A DNA stretch of 64,000 nt from Geodermatophilus bullaregiensis (GCF_016907675.1 NZ_JAFBCJ010000001.1:2914001-2978000); one strand, 5' to 3'; counted from the first letter of the stretch, positions 9,339 to 18,823 are shown. A program made the numbers and translations. Notes: generated by a model from the sequence alone, not told the origin.

Positions 9339-9437
9339 GAGCGGTCATCATCCCGGCCCCGGCCCGGCCGGGAGGGCGACTCCCCCGCACGGGGGAGGTG
9401 GGCTGAACCGGGTGGCCGCAGCCGCCGATCAGGGGGC

Positions 9438-11438
9438 ATGAGCCGGTCCAGGGGCACCAGGGTGGTCGGCACCCGGCTGTTCGCCGCCTACGCGGCGGCC
9501 AGCCTGGTGCCGGTCGTCGTGCTGGGCGGGGTGCTGGCCGCCGGCATCCGGCAGGACGCCGTCGACCGCGCCCTCGAGTACGGCTCCGCGCAGGCCGCGG
9601 TGGTCGAGGAGATGGCGATCGCGCCGGCGCTGCGCGGCCAGGACCTCGCGATGGGGCTGACCGAGGCCGAGCGGGAGCGGCTGCAGATGGCCACCGACCT
9701 CGCCGTCTTCCGCGGGTCGATCCTGCGGCTGCGGCTGCGCGACTTCTCCGGGGCCGTGGTCTTCGCCGACGACGGCGCCAGCGGGCCGGCCGAGGCGCTG
9801 CCGCACTACCCCGCGGGTGAGGGCGTCGTCCCCGCCACCGGGTCGGCCTTCACCGCCGCCGCGGACGGCGGCAGCTTCGTCGCGCTGCTCGACGACGACG
9901 GCCTCGCCGTCGGGCGGGTGATCTGCGTGCTCCAGCCGATCGTCGCCGACACCTCCGGCCGCTCGGTCGGCGTCCTGGAGCTGCTGCTGCCCTACGACAC
10001 CGTCGCCGCCGAGGTCGAGGCGGCCACCACGCGCACCTACTGGCGCCTCGGCGCGGGCCTGGGCGCCCTGTACCTCGTGCTGGGCGCGATCTCCTGGTCG
10101 ACCACCCGGCGGCTGCGCCGGCAGGCCGCGCAGGCCGCCCACGACGCGCTGCACGACCCGCTGACCGGGCTGGCCAACCGCGAGCTGTTCGCCCGCCGGG
10201 TGGCCGCCGAGCTCGAGCGGGGCACGCCCGGGGCCGTCGTCCTCGTCGACCTCGACCGGTTCAAGGAGGTCAACGACACCCTCGGCCACCACGCCGGTGA
10301 CCACCTGCTCCGCGAGGTCGGCCGCCGGCTGGACGCGACCGTCCGCGCCGGGGACACGGTGGCCCGCCTGGGTGGCGACGAGTTCGGCCTGCTGCTGCCC
10401 GGCGTCGACGACCCCGCCGACGCCTGCGAGCTCGTGCAGCGGGTCAGCGAGGCACTGGCGGTCGAGACCGTCGTCGACGGCGTCCCGCTGACGGTGGAGG
10501 CCAGCTGCGGCATCGCGATGCACCCGGCCGACGCCGCCGACGTCGAGACGCTCATGACCTGCGCCGACGCGGCCATGTACCAGGGCAAGCGCGGCGCGAC
10601 CGGCGTCGTCGTCTACGACCGCCGCGCCACCGCACCCCCGCCGCACTCCCCGGCCCTGCAGCACGACGTCCGCCGGGCCCTGGAGGACGGCGACCTGCGG
10701 CTGCACTACCAGCCGCAGGTGGACCTGGCCTCCGGGCGCACCACCGGCGTGGAGGCCCTGCTGCGCTGGCAGCACCCGCAGCGCGGGCTGGTCGGCCCCG
10801 GCGAGTTCCTGCCCGCCCTCGAGCAGTCCGGCGTGATGGGTGCGCTCACCGAGTGGGTGCTGACGCAGGCGCTGGCCGACTGCGCCGCCTGGACCGCGGC
10901 CGGCGAGGACTGGACCGTCTCGGTCAACGTCTCGGTGCGCAACCTCGAGCAGCCCGGCTTCGCCGACACCGTCGTCCGGCTGGCCGCCGCGGCCGGGGTG
11001 CCGCCGTCCCGGCTGCACCTGGAGGTGACGGAGACGGCGCTGCCGGCCGACCTCGCCGCCGCGTCGGCGTGCCTGGCCGAGCTGGCCGCGCACGGCTTCG
11101 GCGCCGCCCTCGACGACTTCGGCGTCGGCTTCGCCAGCCTGTCGCACCTGCGCTCCCTGGCGCTCACCGAGGTCAAGGTCGACCGCGCCTTCGTCACCGG
11201 CGCCGCGGCGCACGCCGAGGACGCCGCCGTCGTCCGGTCGCTGGTCGAGCTCGCGCACGGCCTGGGGCTGTCGGTCTGCGCCGAGGGCGTGGAGACGCCC
11301 GAGGTCGCCGACTGGCTGCGCTCGGTCGGCTGCGACCGCGCCCAGGGCTGGCACTTCTCCCGGCCGCACCGGTGGCCGGACCTGGTCCGCGCGGCAGCTC
11401 CGGCGCCCGCGCTCGCCTCCGTGGAGGTCCCCTCGTGA
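9438..11438 (+). CDS. Membrane-anchored GGDEF-EAL cyclic-di-GMP turnover protein
   Basis: A 666-residue protein with an N-terminal transmembrane helix (about 12-33), an extracytoplasmic sensor region, a second helix (about 203-222), a GGDEF domain and an EAL domain. Both catalytic centres look intact. The cyclase has LGGDEFG near residue 312. The phosphodiesterase has EALLRW near 439 plus NVSVRN, EVTETA, DDFGVG, KVDRAF and AEGVET. It could therefore both make and degrade c-di-GMP, with the balance set by its periplasm-facing sensor. Its stop codon overlaps the start of the amino-acid-binding lipoprotein gene (GTGA), implying translational coupling and perhaps ligand sensing by that lipoprotein (inference). 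Confidence 0.93.
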   Translation: MSRSRGTRVVGTRLFAAYAAASLVPVVVLGGVLAAGIRQDAVDRALEYGSAQAAVVEEMAIAPALRGQDLAMGLTEAERERLQMATDLAVFRGSILRLRLRDFSGAVVFADDGASGPAEALPHYPAGEGVVPATGSAFTAAADGGSFVALLDDDGLAVGRVICVLQPIVADTSGRSVGVLELLLPYDTVAAEVEAATTRTYWRLGAGLGALYLVLGAISWSTTRRLRRQAAQAAHDALHDPLTGLANRELFARRVAAELERGTPGAVVLVDLDRFKEVNDTLGHHAGDHLLREVGRRLDATVRAGDTVARLGGDEFGLLLPGVDDPADACELVQRVSEALAVETVVDGVPLTVEASCGIAMHPADAADVETLMTCADAAMYQGKRGATGVVVYDRRATAPPPHSPALQHDVRRALEDGDLRLHYQPQVDLASGRTTGVEALLRWQHPQRGLVGPGEFLPALEQSGVMGALTEWVLTQALADCAAWTAAGEDWTVSVNVSVRNLEQPGFADTVVRLAAAAGVPPSRLHLEVTETALPADLAAASACLAELAAHGFGAALDDFGVGFASLSHLRSLALTEVKVDRAFVTGAAAHAEDAAVVRSLVELAHGLGLSVCAEGVETPEVADWLRSVGCDRAQGWHFSRPHRWPDLVRAAAPAPALASVEVPS

Positions 11439-12340
11439 CCCGCTCCCGCCGCGCCCTCGCCGGTGCCGCCGTCCTCGCCGCCGTGCTGATCACGGCCGGC
11501 TGCGGATCCGCCGACCCGGCCCCGGCCGACGCCGGCCCGGTCGTGACGCTCGACGAGCGGCTGCACGCCGCGCTGCCCGAGGACGTGCGCGAGGCCGGCG
11601 TCCTGACCGTGGCCAACGACCCCTCCTACCCGCCGGCCTCCTCGTTCGGCCCGGACGGGCGCACGATCGTCGGCTTCGAGCCCGACCTCGGCGCCGCGCT
11701 CGGCGAGCTGCTCGGGGTGCAGGTGCAGTTCCGGGCGTCGTCGTTCGACACGCTGCTCGACGACCTCGCCGCGGAGCGCTTCGACCTGGTGATGAGCGCG
11801 GTCACCGACACCGCCGAGCGCCAGCAGCAGGCCGACTTCGTCAACTACTTCCGCGCCGGGTCCTCGATCGTGGTGCCGCGCGGCAACCCGCTCGGGGTCC
11901 ACGACCTCGCCGGGCTGTGCGGGCGGAGCGTGGCCGTGGAGGCCGGGACCGTGCAGGTCGGCCTGCTGGAGCGCGCGCAGGCCGCGTGCGCCCGGCGGAT
12001 CGACGTCCGCGAGGTGCCGACCAACGACGACGCGCTGCTCGAGCTGCGCACCGGGCGCGCGGACGCGGTGCTCGCCGACTACCCGCCGGCGGTCTTCGTG
12101 ACCACCGACCCGCGGACCCAGAACAGCTACCAGCTGGTCTCCGACACCCAGTACGAGCCCGGGCTCTACGGCATCGCCGTCGACCGGGACCGGACCGAGC
12201 TGCGCGACGTGCTGACCGCGGCGCTGCAGCGCCTGGTCGACGACGGCGTCTACCGGGCGCTGCTCGACCGCTGGGAGGTCGGGCACGGCGCCGTCGACGT
12301 GGTGACCGTCAACGGCGCCCTGCCGCCGTCCGGCGACTGA
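11435..12340 (+). CDS. Amino-acid-type ABC substrate-binding lipoprotein
   Basis: A 301-residue lipoprotein. The signal peptide ends in the lipobox ITAGC at about residues 22-26, followed by a solute-binding protein family 3 domain (LTVANDPSYPP, IVGFEPDLGAALGELLGV, FDLVMSAVTDTAERQ, GRSVAVEAGTVQ). The family binds amino acids or similar small ligands for ABC import. No permease or ATPase gene follows, so it may be an orphan binder that feeds a shared transporter or presents ligand to the upstream GGDEF-EAL receptor. GTG 11435 overlaps the previous stop by four bases and has GGAGG about 10 bases upstream. Confidence 0.9.
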   Translation: MTRSRRALAGAAVLAAVLITAGCGSADPAPADAGPVVTLDERLHAALPEDVREAGVLTVANDPSYPPASSFGPDGRTIVGFEPDLGAALGELLGVQVQFRASSFDTLLDDLAAERFDLVMSAVTDTAERQQQADFVNYFRAGSSIVVPRGNPLGVHDLAGLCGRSVAVEAGTVQVGLLERAQAACARRIDVREVPTNDDALLELRTGRADAVLADYPPAVFVTTDPRTQNSYQLVSDTQYEPGLYGIAVDRDRTELRDVLTAALQRLVDDGVYRALLDRWEVGHGAVDVVTVNGALPPSGD

Positions 12341-12344
12341 ACCC

Positions 12345-12378
12345 GGGAGCCGCCGGGTCACGGGGCCCGGCGGCTCCC
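12345..12378. terminator. Strong bidirectional hairpin terminator
   Basis: Perfect 13-base arms, GGGAGCCGCCGGG and CCCGGCGGCTCCC, are separated by an 8-base loop. It starts 5 bases after the stop codon of the binding-protein gene and lies between convergent genes. There is no T tract, which is usual for high-GC actinobacteria. Confidence 0.8.
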
Positions 12379-12443
12379 GACCCCACCGGACCCCTGCAGG
12401 GTCCCGCGGCGGGCTCGCGAGGGACGGGGAGGACGGGGTCCTC

Positions 12444-14492
12444 TCACTGGCCCGGCGGGACGTCCACGGCGACCGCGGTGCCGCCGGGCGGCCGCGCGCC
12501 GGTGGCGGCCCGCAGCTCGGCGTCGCGGGCGGCCATGGCCTCCTGCCGGCCGGGCTCCTCGCGCAGGATCGCGGCGTTCTTCCACACCTCCGGGACGGCG
12601 AAGCCGTCGACCAGCGTCACCACGTGCGGCCGCAGCTCGCCGAGCAGCGCGTTCACCGTGGACGTCACCGCCCGGGACCGGGCCGGGGTGAGCCGGCCGT
12701 GCTCGAGCAGCCAGCCCTTGTCGGCCTCGATGGTCGACAGCGCGTAGAGGTCGCACAGCGTGTCGAGCAGCGCCCTCGCGGCGGGGTCGGGAGTCCGCTC
12801 GATGCCGGCGACGAACGCCTCGAGCACGATCCGGTCGACGTGCGTCCGCGCCGTCCGCAGGACGTGGTCCTGGACGCTGTTGAAGACGTCGAAGGGGTCC
12901 ATCCCGTCGGTCGCGGCGTTGCGGCGGAGCCGCCGGATGGCGCCCTCGAGAGTGTGTCTCTCGCGGAACTCGAAGACCTTCAGCTGCCAGCCGCGGTCGC
13001 GCAGCGGCACGTCCTCGTCACGGCCGGGGACGGCGTCGACCAGCCGGGCGATCAGCCCGCGGGCCGCCGTCCGCTCCAGGACGGTCTCGCGGACCATGTC
13101 GGCGACGAAGGCGACCCGGCCCCAGCCGTCGAGGGAGCCGAAGGCGTCGCGGTAGCCGGTGAGCAGGCCCTTGGCCACCAGCTGGAGCAGGACGGTGTTG
13201 TCGCCCTCGAAGGTGGTGAACACGTCGGTGTCGGCCTTGAGCTGGGGGAGCCGGTTCTCCGCCAGGTAGCCGGCGCCGCCGCACGCCTCCCGGCACACCT
13301 GGATCGTGCGGGTGGCGTGCCAGGTCTGGGCCACCTTGAGCCCGGCAGCGCGCGACTCGAGCTCGCGCTGGGCGGCCTCGTCGACCTCCTGGCCGTGCTC
13401 GTGCACCGCCGTCTGGATGTCGTGCATCCGGCCGACCAGCTCCTCCTGCGCGAAGGCGTGGGCGTAGGAGGTGGCCAGGGCGGGCAGCAGCCGGCGCTGG
13501 TGGGCCAGGTAGTCGTTGAGCACGACCTCCCGGTCCTGGCCGGGCGCGGTGAACTGGCGGCGCACGTCGCCGTAGCGGACGGCGATGTCGAGGGCGACCC
13601 GGGTGGCCGCGCTCGCCGAGCCGCCGACGCTGACCCGGCCGCGCACCAGCGTGCCGAGCATGGTGAAGAAGCGGCGGGTCTCGTTCTCGATCGAGCTGGT
13701 GTAGGTGCCGTCCTCGGCGACCTGCCCGTAGCGGTCGAGCAGCATCTCGCGCGGTACGCGGACGTGGTCGAAGGTCAGCCGGCCGTTGTCGACCCCGAGC
13801 AGGCCGGCCTTGGGCCCGTCGTCGCCGATGGTGACGCCGGGGCACGGGTTCCCCCGCTCGTCGCGGATCGGGACCAGCCAGGCGTGCACGCCGCGGTTCT
13901 CGCCCTGCGTGACGAGCTGGGCGAAGACGACGGCCATCCGGCCGTCGGCGGCCGCGTTGCCGATGTAGTCCTTGCGGGCGGCCTCGTGCGGGGTGTGCAG
14001 GTCGAACGTCCGCGTCCCGGGGTCGTACGTGCAGGTGGTGCGCAGCTGCTGGACGTCGGAGCCGTGGCCGGTCTCGGTCATCGCGAAGCAGCCGGGCAGG
14101 TCGAAGCCCATGATGTCGCGCAGGTACGCGTCGTGGTGGCGCCGGGTGCCGAGCAGCTGGACGGCGCCGCCGAAGAGCCCCCACTGGACGCCGGCCTTGA
14201 CCATGAGCGAGAGGTCGCCCTGGGCCAGCATCTCGATGGAGGTCACCGAGCCGCCGGCGTCGGCCTCGCCGCCGTACTCCACCGGGAACCCGAGCGAGAC
14301 CCGCCCGGTGGCGGCCAGCTCCCGCGACAGCCGGGTGATCCGCGCGCGGGCCTCCGGCACCGTCTCGCCGTACACCGGCGCGAACTGCGGGCCGAGTTGC
14401 TCGCGGGCCTGCCGGCGGACGTGCGCCCAGCGGCCGTCGAGCACGTCGCGCAGGTGCGCCGGGTCCACCGCTGTGGGGAGGGTCTGGGTCAC
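12444..14492 (-). CDS. Acyl-CoA dehydrogenase/oxidase family flavoenzyme
   Basis: A 682-residue enzyme of acyl-CoA oxidase size, longer than ordinary 380-residue acyl-CoA dehydrogenases. FAD and substrate elements are visible: GCFAMTETGHGSDVQQLRT, DYIGNAAADGRMAVVFAQL, VPREMLLDRYGQV, REACGGAGYLAENRLP and DTDVFTTFEGDNTVL, the last typical of the oxidase-like clade. The role is introduction of the 2,3-double bond in fatty acyl-CoAs during beta-oxidation. GTG 14492 has GAGGAG about 9 bases upstream and overlaps the stop of the TetR gene by GTGA, so the pair forms an autoregulated operon. Oxidase or dehydrogenase activity cannot be separated by sequence inspection. Confidence 0.9.
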   Translation of the reverse strand: MTQTLPTAVDPAHLRDVLDGRWAHVRRQAREQLGPQFAPVYGETVPEARARITRLSRELAATGRVSLGFPVEYGGEADAGGSVTSIEMLAQGDLSLMVKAGVQWGLFGGAVQLLGTRRHHDAYLRDIMGFDLPGCFAMTETGHGSDVQQLRTTCTYDPGTRTFDLHTPHEAARKDYIGNAAADGRMAVVFAQLVTQGENRGVHAWLVPIRDERGNPCPGVTIGDDGPKAGLLGVDNGRLTFDHVRVPREMLLDRYGQVAEDGTYTSSIENETRRFFTMLGTLVRGRVSVGGSASAATRVALDIAVRYGDVRRQFTAPGQDREVVLNDYLAHQRRLLPALATSYAHAFAQEELVGRMHDIQTAVHEHGQEVDEAAQRELESRAAGLKVAQTWHATRTIQVCREACGGAGYLAENRLPQLKADTDVFTTFEGDNTVLLQLVAKGLLTGYRDAFGSLDGWGRVAFVADMVRETVLERTAARGLIARLVDAVPGRDEDVPLRDRGWQLKVFEFRERHTLEGAIRRLRRNAATDGMDPFDVFNSVQDHVLRTARTHVDRIVLEAFVAGIERTPDPAARALLDTLCDLYALSTIEADKGWLLEHGRLTPARSRAVTSTVNALLGELRPHVVTLVDGFAVPEVWKNAAILREEPGRQEAMAARDAELRAATGARPPGGTAVAVDVPPGQ

Positions 14493-15151
14493 TGCTGCTC
14501 CTCGGGGTCGGGGACGGGGCGGGTGTCCGGGAGGAGGCCGGCGAGGCCGGCCCAGGCCAGTTCGGTGAGGTGCGCGGCGAGGTCGGCCCGTGGGATCGGC
14601 CGGTCGGCGCGCAGCCACCAGTCGGCGGCCGCGCGGACCAGCCCGACCAGGCCGTGCCCCCACGGGGCGGCGGCCGCGGGGTCGCGGCCGGCCTGCTCGA
14701 GGGCGACGGCCACCAGGGCGGCGGCCTGGTCGCCCACCAGGTCGCTCAGCGTGCTGATCGGGTCGGCGTCCGCGGGCCGGTCGGGTGGGGCGACGACGAA
14801 GCGGTAGAGCTCGGGGTCGGCCTCGAGGAACGCCAGGTACGTCTCGACCGCCGCGGCGACCATGCCGCGCGGGTGGTCGGCGGTGGCCAGGGCCGCGCGC
14901 AGCCGGTCGGTCAGCTGCGCCGCCACCTGGGTGCAGACGGCCACGTGCAGCTCGCTGCGGTCGGCGAAGTGGCGGTAGACGACGGTCTTGCTCGTGCCGG
15001 CCTCGGCGGCGATCTCCTCCATGCCGACACCGGCACCGCAGCGGCCCACCGCCGCGACGGTGGCGTCGACGAGCTGCTCGCGCCGGGCGCGGCGGTGCTC
15101 GTCCCACCGGGAGTCCCGGCGGTCGCGCCGCGTCGTCCCCCCACTTCGCAT
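14489..15151 (-). CDS. TetR-family repressor of the acyl-CoA oxidase operon
   Basis: A 220-residue regulator with the N-terminal TetR helix-turn-helix (LVDATVAAVGRCGAGVGMEE, then IAAEAGTSKTVVYRHFADRS at about 45-64) and an all-helical ligand domain. Its gene overlaps the acyl-CoA oxidase gene downstream, so the likely ligand is a fatty acyl-CoA (inference from context). The start at ATG 15151 fits the family; the frame continues upstream to 15271 but would run through the CGGTACCG repeats, which look like its operator. The promoter region is shared with the divergent GH2 gene. Confidence 0.88.
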   Translation of the reverse strand: MRSGGTTRRDRRDSRWDEHRRARREQLVDATVAAVGRCGAGVGMEEIAAEAGTSKTVVYRHFADRSELHVAVCTQVAAQLTDRLRAALATADHPRGMVAAAVETYLAFLEADPELYRFVVAPPDRPADADPISTLSDLVGDQAAALVAVALEQAGRDPAAAAPWGHGLVGLVRAAADWWLRADRPIPRADLAAHLTELAWAGLAGLLPDTRPVPDPEEQQ

Positions 15152-15158
15152 GTACTCA

Positions 15159-15182
15159 CGGTACCGCGTACCGGCGGTACCG
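15159..15182. promoter_or_regulatory. Probable TetR operator, repeated CGGTACCG boxes
   Basis: Two copies of the self-palindromic octamer CGGTACCG (15159-15166 and 15175-15182) flank CGTACCGG. They lie 8 bases upstream of the TetR start and 50 bases upstream of the GH2 start. The placement fits autoregulation and possibly control of both divergent transcripts. Confidence 0.6.
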
Positions 15183-15231
15183 CGTGGTCGGCGGGCGTGC
15201 GGGACGGCTCCGCCTCCGGTGAGCTGGGGTC

Positions 15232-17004
15232 GTGGCCAGTGGAGACGACCCGACCGCCCATCCCCGCCCACTGCTGCGCCGGCCGTGGACCTCGCTCGAC
15301 GGGCCGTGGGACTTCGCCGCCGACCCCGACCTGGCCGGCACGGTCGGCCGGGTCGCCTTCGACCGCACCGTCCGCGTGCCCTACGCCCCGGAGACGCCGG
15401 CCAGCGGCGTGCACTGGCGGGGTCCGCTGCACCGCGCCTGGTACCGCCGCCCGCTGCCGGGCCGCGCCGGCGACCGCCGCACGGTGCTGTCCTTCGGCGC
15501 CGTCGACCGGGTGTGCGACGTCTGGGTCGGCGGCGCGCACGTCGCCCACCACGAGGGCGGCTACACGCCGTTCTGCGTCGACGTCACCGACTCCCTCGGG
15601 GACGGCGGCGCGGACCTCGTCGTCCGGGCCGACGACGACCCGCGCGACCTCGAGGCGCCGCGCGGCAAGCAGGACTGGCGCGACGAGCCGCACGCGATCT
15701 TCTACCCGCGCACGACCGGCATCTGGCGCACGCCGTGGCTCGAGCAGGTGGCCCGCGAGCACGTCACCGACGTCGTGTGGCGGGGTGACCCCCGCACGCT
15801 GCGCGTCGACGTCCGCGTGGAGCTGTCGGTGCCGGTGACCGGCGCCCGCCTGCACCTGCGCCTCCGGCACGGCGACCGGCTGCTGGCCGAGGACGCCGTC
15901 CGGGTCGACGGTGCCGTCGTCGAGCGGACGCTGCAGGTGGGGGACGGCGGCACGGACGACCGCTGGCACCTGACCTGGGAGCCGGGGCCCTACCCGGTGA
16001 TCGTCGACGCCGAGGTCGCACTGGTCCGTGACGACGGCGAGGTGCTCGACGAGGTGGCGAGCTACACCGCGCTGCGCTCGGTCGAGGTCGGCGACGGGCA
16101 CCTGCTGGTCAACGGCCGGCCGGTGCCGCTGCGGCTGGTCCTCGACCAGGGCTACTGGCCGGCCACCGGCGCCACCCCGCCCGACGTCACCGCGCTGCGC
16201 CGCGACCTGGAGCTCACCCGCGCGCTGGGCTTCACCGGGGCCCGCAAGCACCAGAAGACCGAGGACCCGCGCTACCTGGCCCTCGCCGACCGGATGGGCC
16301 TGCTGGTGTGGGCGGAGATGCCCTCGGCGTACCGCCCCGGGCCGACGGCCGGCGCGCGGCTGCTGCGCGAGTGGCCGGAGGTGGTGGCCGCGCACCGGGG
16401 CCACCCGAGCGTGGTCGCGTGGGTGCCGCTCAACGAGTCGTGGGGCGCGCAGGAGGCGGCCACCGACCGGAGCCAGCGCGGGCTGGTCCGCGCGCTCGCC
16501 GCCACCGCCGACGCGCTCGACGGCACCCGCCCGGTCTCGGCGAACGACGGCTGGGAGACCCTCGGCGGCGCGATCCTCGGCGTCCACGACTACGAGCAGG
16601 ACCCGGCCGTGCTCGCCGCCCGCTACGCCACCGCGGCCGACGTCGAGCGGCTGGCGACCGGACGGCGGCCCGACGGGCACCTCGCCGACCTCGACCGGGC
16701 CGGCGTCGCCGGCCGGGCCGTGGTCCTCTCGGAGTTCGGCGGGATCTCGCTGAACGCCGGGCGCACCGAGGACGACCCCGACCGCACCGAGCCGTGGGGC
16801 TACGCCGACGCCCGCTCGCCGGAGGACCTGCTCGCGCGCTACCGGGCGCAGTGGGCGGCGGTGCACGCCAGCAGTGCGCTGGCCGGTGCCTGCTGGACGC
16901 AGCTGACCGACACGTACCAGGAGGTCAACGGGCTGCTCACCACGGAGCGCGAGCCCAAGGTCGACCTCGACGCGCTCCGCCGGGCCACGGCGGGTGAGGC
17001 GTAG
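15232..17004 (+). CDS. Glycoside hydrolase family 2 enzyme
   Basis: A 590-residue GH2 protein without a signal peptide. The N-terminal jelly-roll sugar-binding domain begins RPWTSLDGPWDFAADPD. An immunoglobulin-like domain follows, then the TIM barrel, which starts near DQGYWPATGATPPD. The predicted acid/base Glu lies in VPLNESWGAQ (about residue 401) and the nucleophile Glu in VVLSEFGGIS (about residue 501). GH2 enzymes hydrolyse beta-galactosides, beta-glucuronides or beta-mannosides; the specificity here is not evident. The ribosome site before GTG 15232 is weak. It is divergent from the TetR gene with the putative operator between them. Confidence 0.87.
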   Translation: MASGDDPTAHPRPLLRRPWTSLDGPWDFAADPDLAGTVGRVAFDRTVRVPYAPETPASGVHWRGPLHRAWYRRPLPGRAGDRRTVLSFGAVDRVCDVWVGGAHVAHHEGGYTPFCVDVTDSLGDGGADLVVRADDDPRDLEAPRGKQDWRDEPHAIFYPRTTGIWRTPWLEQVAREHVTDVVWRGDPRTLRVDVRVELSVPVTGARLHLRLRHGDRLLAEDAVRVDGAVVERTLQVGDGGTDDRWHLTWEPGPYPVIVDAEVALVRDDGEVLDEVASYTALRSVEVGDGHLLVNGRPVPLRLVLDQGYWPATGATPPDVTALRRDLELTRALGFTGARKHQKTEDPRYLALADRMGLLVWAEMPSAYRPGPTAGARLLREWPEVVAAHRGHPSVVAWVPLNESWGAQEAATDRSQRGLVRALAATADALDGTRPVSANDGWETLGGAILGVHDYEQDPAVLAARYATAADVERLATGRRPDGHLADLDRAGVAGRAVVLSEFGGISLNAGRTEDDPDRTEPWGYADARSPEDLLARYRAQWAAVHASSALAGACWTQLTDTYQEVNGLLTTEREPKVDLDALRRATAGEA

Positions 17005-17008
17005 CGAC

Positions 17009-17505
17009 CTACGCCCCGCGGTTGTCGCGGGCCACCGTGTCACCGGCGAGGTCGGTGACCTCCCCGGGGCTGCTCAGGCCGGTGAGGTCGTTGCCCTCGA
17101 GCACGACCCCGCTCGACGTCGCGGCCACCCGGACGGCGCGGGCGGTCGTGGCCCCGCGGAGCTGCAGGAACACCGAGTCGGCGATCCGTGCGCCGTCGAC
17201 GTCCACCAGCTCGATCCCGTGGGTGCCGTCGCCGATGCCGGTCGGCCGGCAGGCCTCCACGGACAGGCCGGTCACCGGTGTCCGGGGCCCGACGACGAGC
17301 AGCCGTCCGCCCGGCGCAGCGGCGAACGAGCACCGCAGGAGCCGCACCCGGTCGGCTGCGTCGACCACCGCGGCCGAACCGGCCCCTGCGGAGCAGGGAA
17401 GGTGCAGTCCTCGAGCGTGATGTCGCTCGTGCCGTCCCCGTCGATCCGCAGGACGCCGTCCACCGGACGGGTGTTGCCGGTGCGGGTGAAGGAGACGTGC
17501 CGGAC
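17009..17505 (-). pseudogene. Right-handed beta-helix (pectate-lyase-like) fragment, frameshifted
   Basis: The minus strand encodes stacked beta-helix coils split between two frames. An upstream part reads VRHVSFTRTGNTRPVDGVLR then DITLEDCTF. The downstream part reads VDAADRVRLLRCSF, VTGLSVEACRPTGIGDG, GIELVDVDGARIADSVFL and GVVLEGNDLTGL. The frames can be joined by one missing base in the CCC run at 17396-17398, giving a CSAGAGSAAVVDAADRV junction. No convincing start or signal peptide exists upstream, so it is also 5'-truncated. It probably derives from a secreted polysaccharide-binding or lyase protein linked to the adjacent UDP-xylose synthase and polysaccharide genes. Confidence 0.55.
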
Positions 17506-17632
17506 AGAGCCCCCGGAGCCCGGGCCGGTCTGACGGCCGCGGTCGGTGTGCTCGCCGGTCTGGTCCTCGCCGCGGGAGCCGTGGCCGCCGCGGACCGGCG
17601 GACCGGCCGCTGACCCGCCGGCCGCCACCCGT

Positions 17633-18592
17633 TCAGGCGCTGGCGCGGGCGGGAGCGAGCTCCGGGTGCTCGCGGAACCAGGCGATCGTCCGCTGCAGGC
17701 CCTCGTCGAGTGCCACCTGCGGCGCCCAGCCCAGCACGGTCTGCGCCAGGGTGATGTCCGGTTGGCGCACCGTCGGGTCGTCCTCCGGGCGGGGGATGGA
17801 CTCGATGGGCGACCGGGAGCCGGTCAGCTCCCGGATCCGCTCCGCGAGGTGGAGCACCGGGACCTCGTGCGGGTTGCCGATGTTCATCGGCCCCGACGCG
17901 CCCGACAGGAGGAGCCGCAGCAGCCCGTCGACCAGGTCGCTGACGTAGCAGACCGAACGCGTCTGGCCGCCGTCGCCGGCGACGGTCAGCGGCTCACCGG
18001 CCAGCGCCTGGCGGATGAACGTGGGGATCGCCCGCCCGTCGCGCGGCCGCATGCGCGGCCCGTAGGTGTTGAAGATCCGCACGATCGCCGTGTCCACACC
18101 GTGGGTGCGCCGGTACGCCGAGGTGAGCGCCTCGGCGAAGCGCTTGGCCTCGTCGTACACGCCGCGGGGGCCGACCGGGTTGACGTTCCCCCAGTAGCTC
18201 TCCGGCTGCGGGTGGACGAGCGGATCGCCGTAGCACTCCGACGTCGAGGCCAGGAGGAACCGGGCCCGCTTCTCCTTGGCCAGGCCGAGCGCGTGGAGCG
18301 TGCCGACGGAGCCGACCTTCAGGGTGTGGATCGGCAGTTCGGCGTAGTCGATGGGCGATGCCGGGGAGGCGAAGTGCAGGACGTGGTCCAGCGGCTGCGG
18401 CACGTGCACGTAGTCGGTGACGTCGGCGCGGACCAGCCGGAACCGCGGGTGCTCCAGCAGGTGCGCGACGTTCTCCGGCGTGCCGGTGAGGAAGTTGTCG
18501 AGGCAGAGGACCTCGATGTCCCGGTCGAGCAGTGCCTCGCACAGGTGGGATCCGAGGAACCCCGCCCCTCCGGTGACGACTGCACGAGCCAT
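17633..18592 (-). CDS. uxs: UDP-glucuronate decarboxylase (UDP-xylose synthase)
   Basis: A 319-residue short-chain dehydrogenase/reductase that converts UDP-glucuronate to UDP-xylose. It has the NAD-binding [14 protein letters not shown] at residues 6-19, [19 protein letters not shown], the Thr/Ser-containing [12 protein letters not shown], the catalytic YDEAK dyad near residue 148, and the family-typical [16 protein letters not shown] and [18 protein letters not shown]. Length and motifs match bacterial UXS rather than generic epimerases. Upstream are GAGAGGA and a TAACGT -10-like hexamer (18634-18629), so it has its own promoter. It supplies a sugar nucleotide for cell-surface polysaccharides. 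Confidence 0.9.
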   Translation of the reverse strand: MARAVVTGGAGFLGSHLCEALLDRDIEVLCLDNFLTGTPENVAHLLEHPRFRLVRADVTDYVHVPQPLDHVLHFASPASPIDYAELPIHTLKVGSVGTLHALGLAKEKRARFLLASTSECYGDPLVHPQPESYWGNVNPVGPRGVYDEAKRFAEALTSAYRRTHGVDTAIVRIFNTYGPRMRPRDGRAIPTFIRQALAGEPLTVAGDGGQTRSVCYVSDLVDGLLRLLLSGASGPMNIGNPHEVPVLHLAERIRELTGSRSPIESIPRPEDDPTVRQPDITLAQTVLGWAPQVALDEGLQRTIAWFREHPELAPARASA

Positions 18593-18823
18593 GGCACGTC
18601 CTCTCGAGCTGCTGGGCGGCGACCGGGGACGTTAGCCGGACCAGCGGGTGTCCGTTCCCCTTCGTCCCGCGGGATCCGCACGCCGGCCTGCCGCTGCACA
18701 GCCCTCGCGCCGCGGCGTGGTCGGGTGGTCACGGGCCCGCAACGATCGGCGTCCCGACCTGCGAGCCGGCTGCGGCCGGGCCAGGGTCGGGTCGGACGAC
18801 GCCGCCGAGCCCGGAGGTCCCCC

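Noticed and set aside
17497..17613. 38-residue plus-strand protein with a hydrophobic helix
   Set aside because: AAGGAG is only two bases before the GTG, too close for normal initiation, and it overlaps beta-helix remnant sequence on the other strand. It could be a relic, but support is too weak.
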